A stretch of 64,000 nt of DNA, from contig WBVU01000004.1 of assembly GCA_009192285.1 (NCBI GenBank), positions 496,001 through 560,000 of the forward strand, read 5' to 3'. Below are positions 63,590 to 64,000 of this stretch, in pieces. A program made the translations under genes and the position numbers. This DNA is from Morchella semilibera (taxonomy: Eukaryota > Ascomycota > Pezizomycetes > Pezizales > Morchellaceae). The notes beneath the pieces are model-generated. The model was not told the origin of the DNA. It did not search any database and worked only from the letters and a program-made list of their open reading frames with translations. Every line of letters starts with the position of its first letter. Positions within the stretch are counted from its first letter, which is position 1.

Positions 63590-63730
63590 GTCTATCAATA
63601 CTAACTCCCCCTATAATAGAGGGTTAGGATTTGCATTGGGGATCAGTTATTTAACAAGAGGGATAACAGTTACTGTTAGCAAAAGCCACCAATCTTTGCT
63701 TTTCGCTGGGGTTAACATTTACTGATAGCT
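63590..63730. mobile_element. MITE copy B, 141 bp, TA-flanked
   Basis: Ends are GTCTATCAATA and the inverted TACTGATAGCT, flanked by TA. The interior shares GATCAGTTATTT, TGTTAGCAA, TTTGCTTTTC and GCTGGGG with copy A at 45507. More divergent at the left end than copy A. Confidence 0.7.
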
Positions 63731-64000
63731 TAAGGGATATGGAAAGCCAGTAACCCTAGAGGTTACCAAAGTAAGCTATCTTCAAATTCTTAATATCTAT
63801 GCGATGTCCATTCCCCCTCCTATAGTACATGTACTCAGTAGTATAACCTGAGATAACATTGGGGATTATAAATGGGCACATTGGGGCGATGGTGCAGATT
63901 GAACTGGTTTATATCGGTTTATATTGACAAAAGAAAAATCTCTACTCCCCTCAAGATTTATACATTTACTAAGCGTAGCTCTGACATGATATGTTGTTCG

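Larger units (their letters stand above)
63133..64000. other. Upstream flank to window end
   Basis: Contains the promoter of the preceding minus-strand gene, TACATGTA near 63350 and 63825, composite motif copy 15 and MITE copy B. No gene was found. Confidence 0.5.

Overview
This is a eukaryotic window from a filamentous ascomycete. Nearly every gene carries short introns of about 50-115 nt with fungal GTNNGT...CTNAC...AG signals. The gene content is fungal: sterol C-22 desaturase ERG5, DASH subunit ASK1, NuA4 subunit EAF7, a LIM-RhoGAP protein and a peroxisomal/mitochondrial carnitine acetyltransferase. Long gene-free stretches (3-8 kb) separate the genes, with small transposon relics in several of them. 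I cannot name the genus. It looks like Pezizomycotina, possibly an early-diverging repeat-rich lineage. There are no operons, CRISPR arrays or rRNA genes.

Layout. 0.2-2.1 kb: PPR protein (+). 2.3-2.8: Pol III subunit RPC9 (-), divergent from MCM3 (+, 3.5-6.5), whose promoter has G1/S-type MCB/SCB boxes. 7.1-8.0: uroporphyrinogen-III synthase (-), divergent from YIF1 (+, 8.5-9.7). 9.7-12.7: gene-free. 12.7-14.6: ERG5 (+). 15.3-16.1: a retroposed insert with poly(A) and an 18-bp target duplication. 16.4-18.4: carnitine acetyltransferase (-) broken by three 1-nt indels. 18.4-21.6: gene-free, with a 127-bp MITE. 21.6-24.9: gamma-tubulin complex protein (-), divergent from EAF7 (+, 25.2-26.4). 26.4-34.6: gene-poor, with one 41-residue membrane ORF at 32.4 kb. 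34.6-35.6: unknown coiled-coil protein (+). 38.4-39.0: Mediator MED21 (-), divergent from ASK1 (+, 39.4-41.0). 41.7-44.4: topoisomerase III (-). 45.5: MITE. 46.7-50.8: LIM-RhoGAP (-). 50.8-55.7: gene-free. 55.7-58.9: multi-KH RNA-binding protein (-). 61.0-63.1: unknown Pro/Tyr/Arg-rich protein (-). 63.6: second copy of the MITE.

The genes are housekeeping functions (replication, transcription, chromatin, spindle, heme, sterol, acyl-carnitine transport, Rho signalling) and do not form a pathway cluster. The most striking signal is non-coding. A 17-bp composite motif, TCAYRRNNYATCACTCG, occurs 15 times (14 with the exact 8-nt core ATCACTCG). All 15 copies are intergenic, on both strands, with a fixed internal spacing that puts two TCAY boxes 10 bp apart, and with unrelated flanks. 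It looks like the site of an unidentified DNA-binding factor. A second intergenic signal is strong over-representation of the palindrome TACATGTA.
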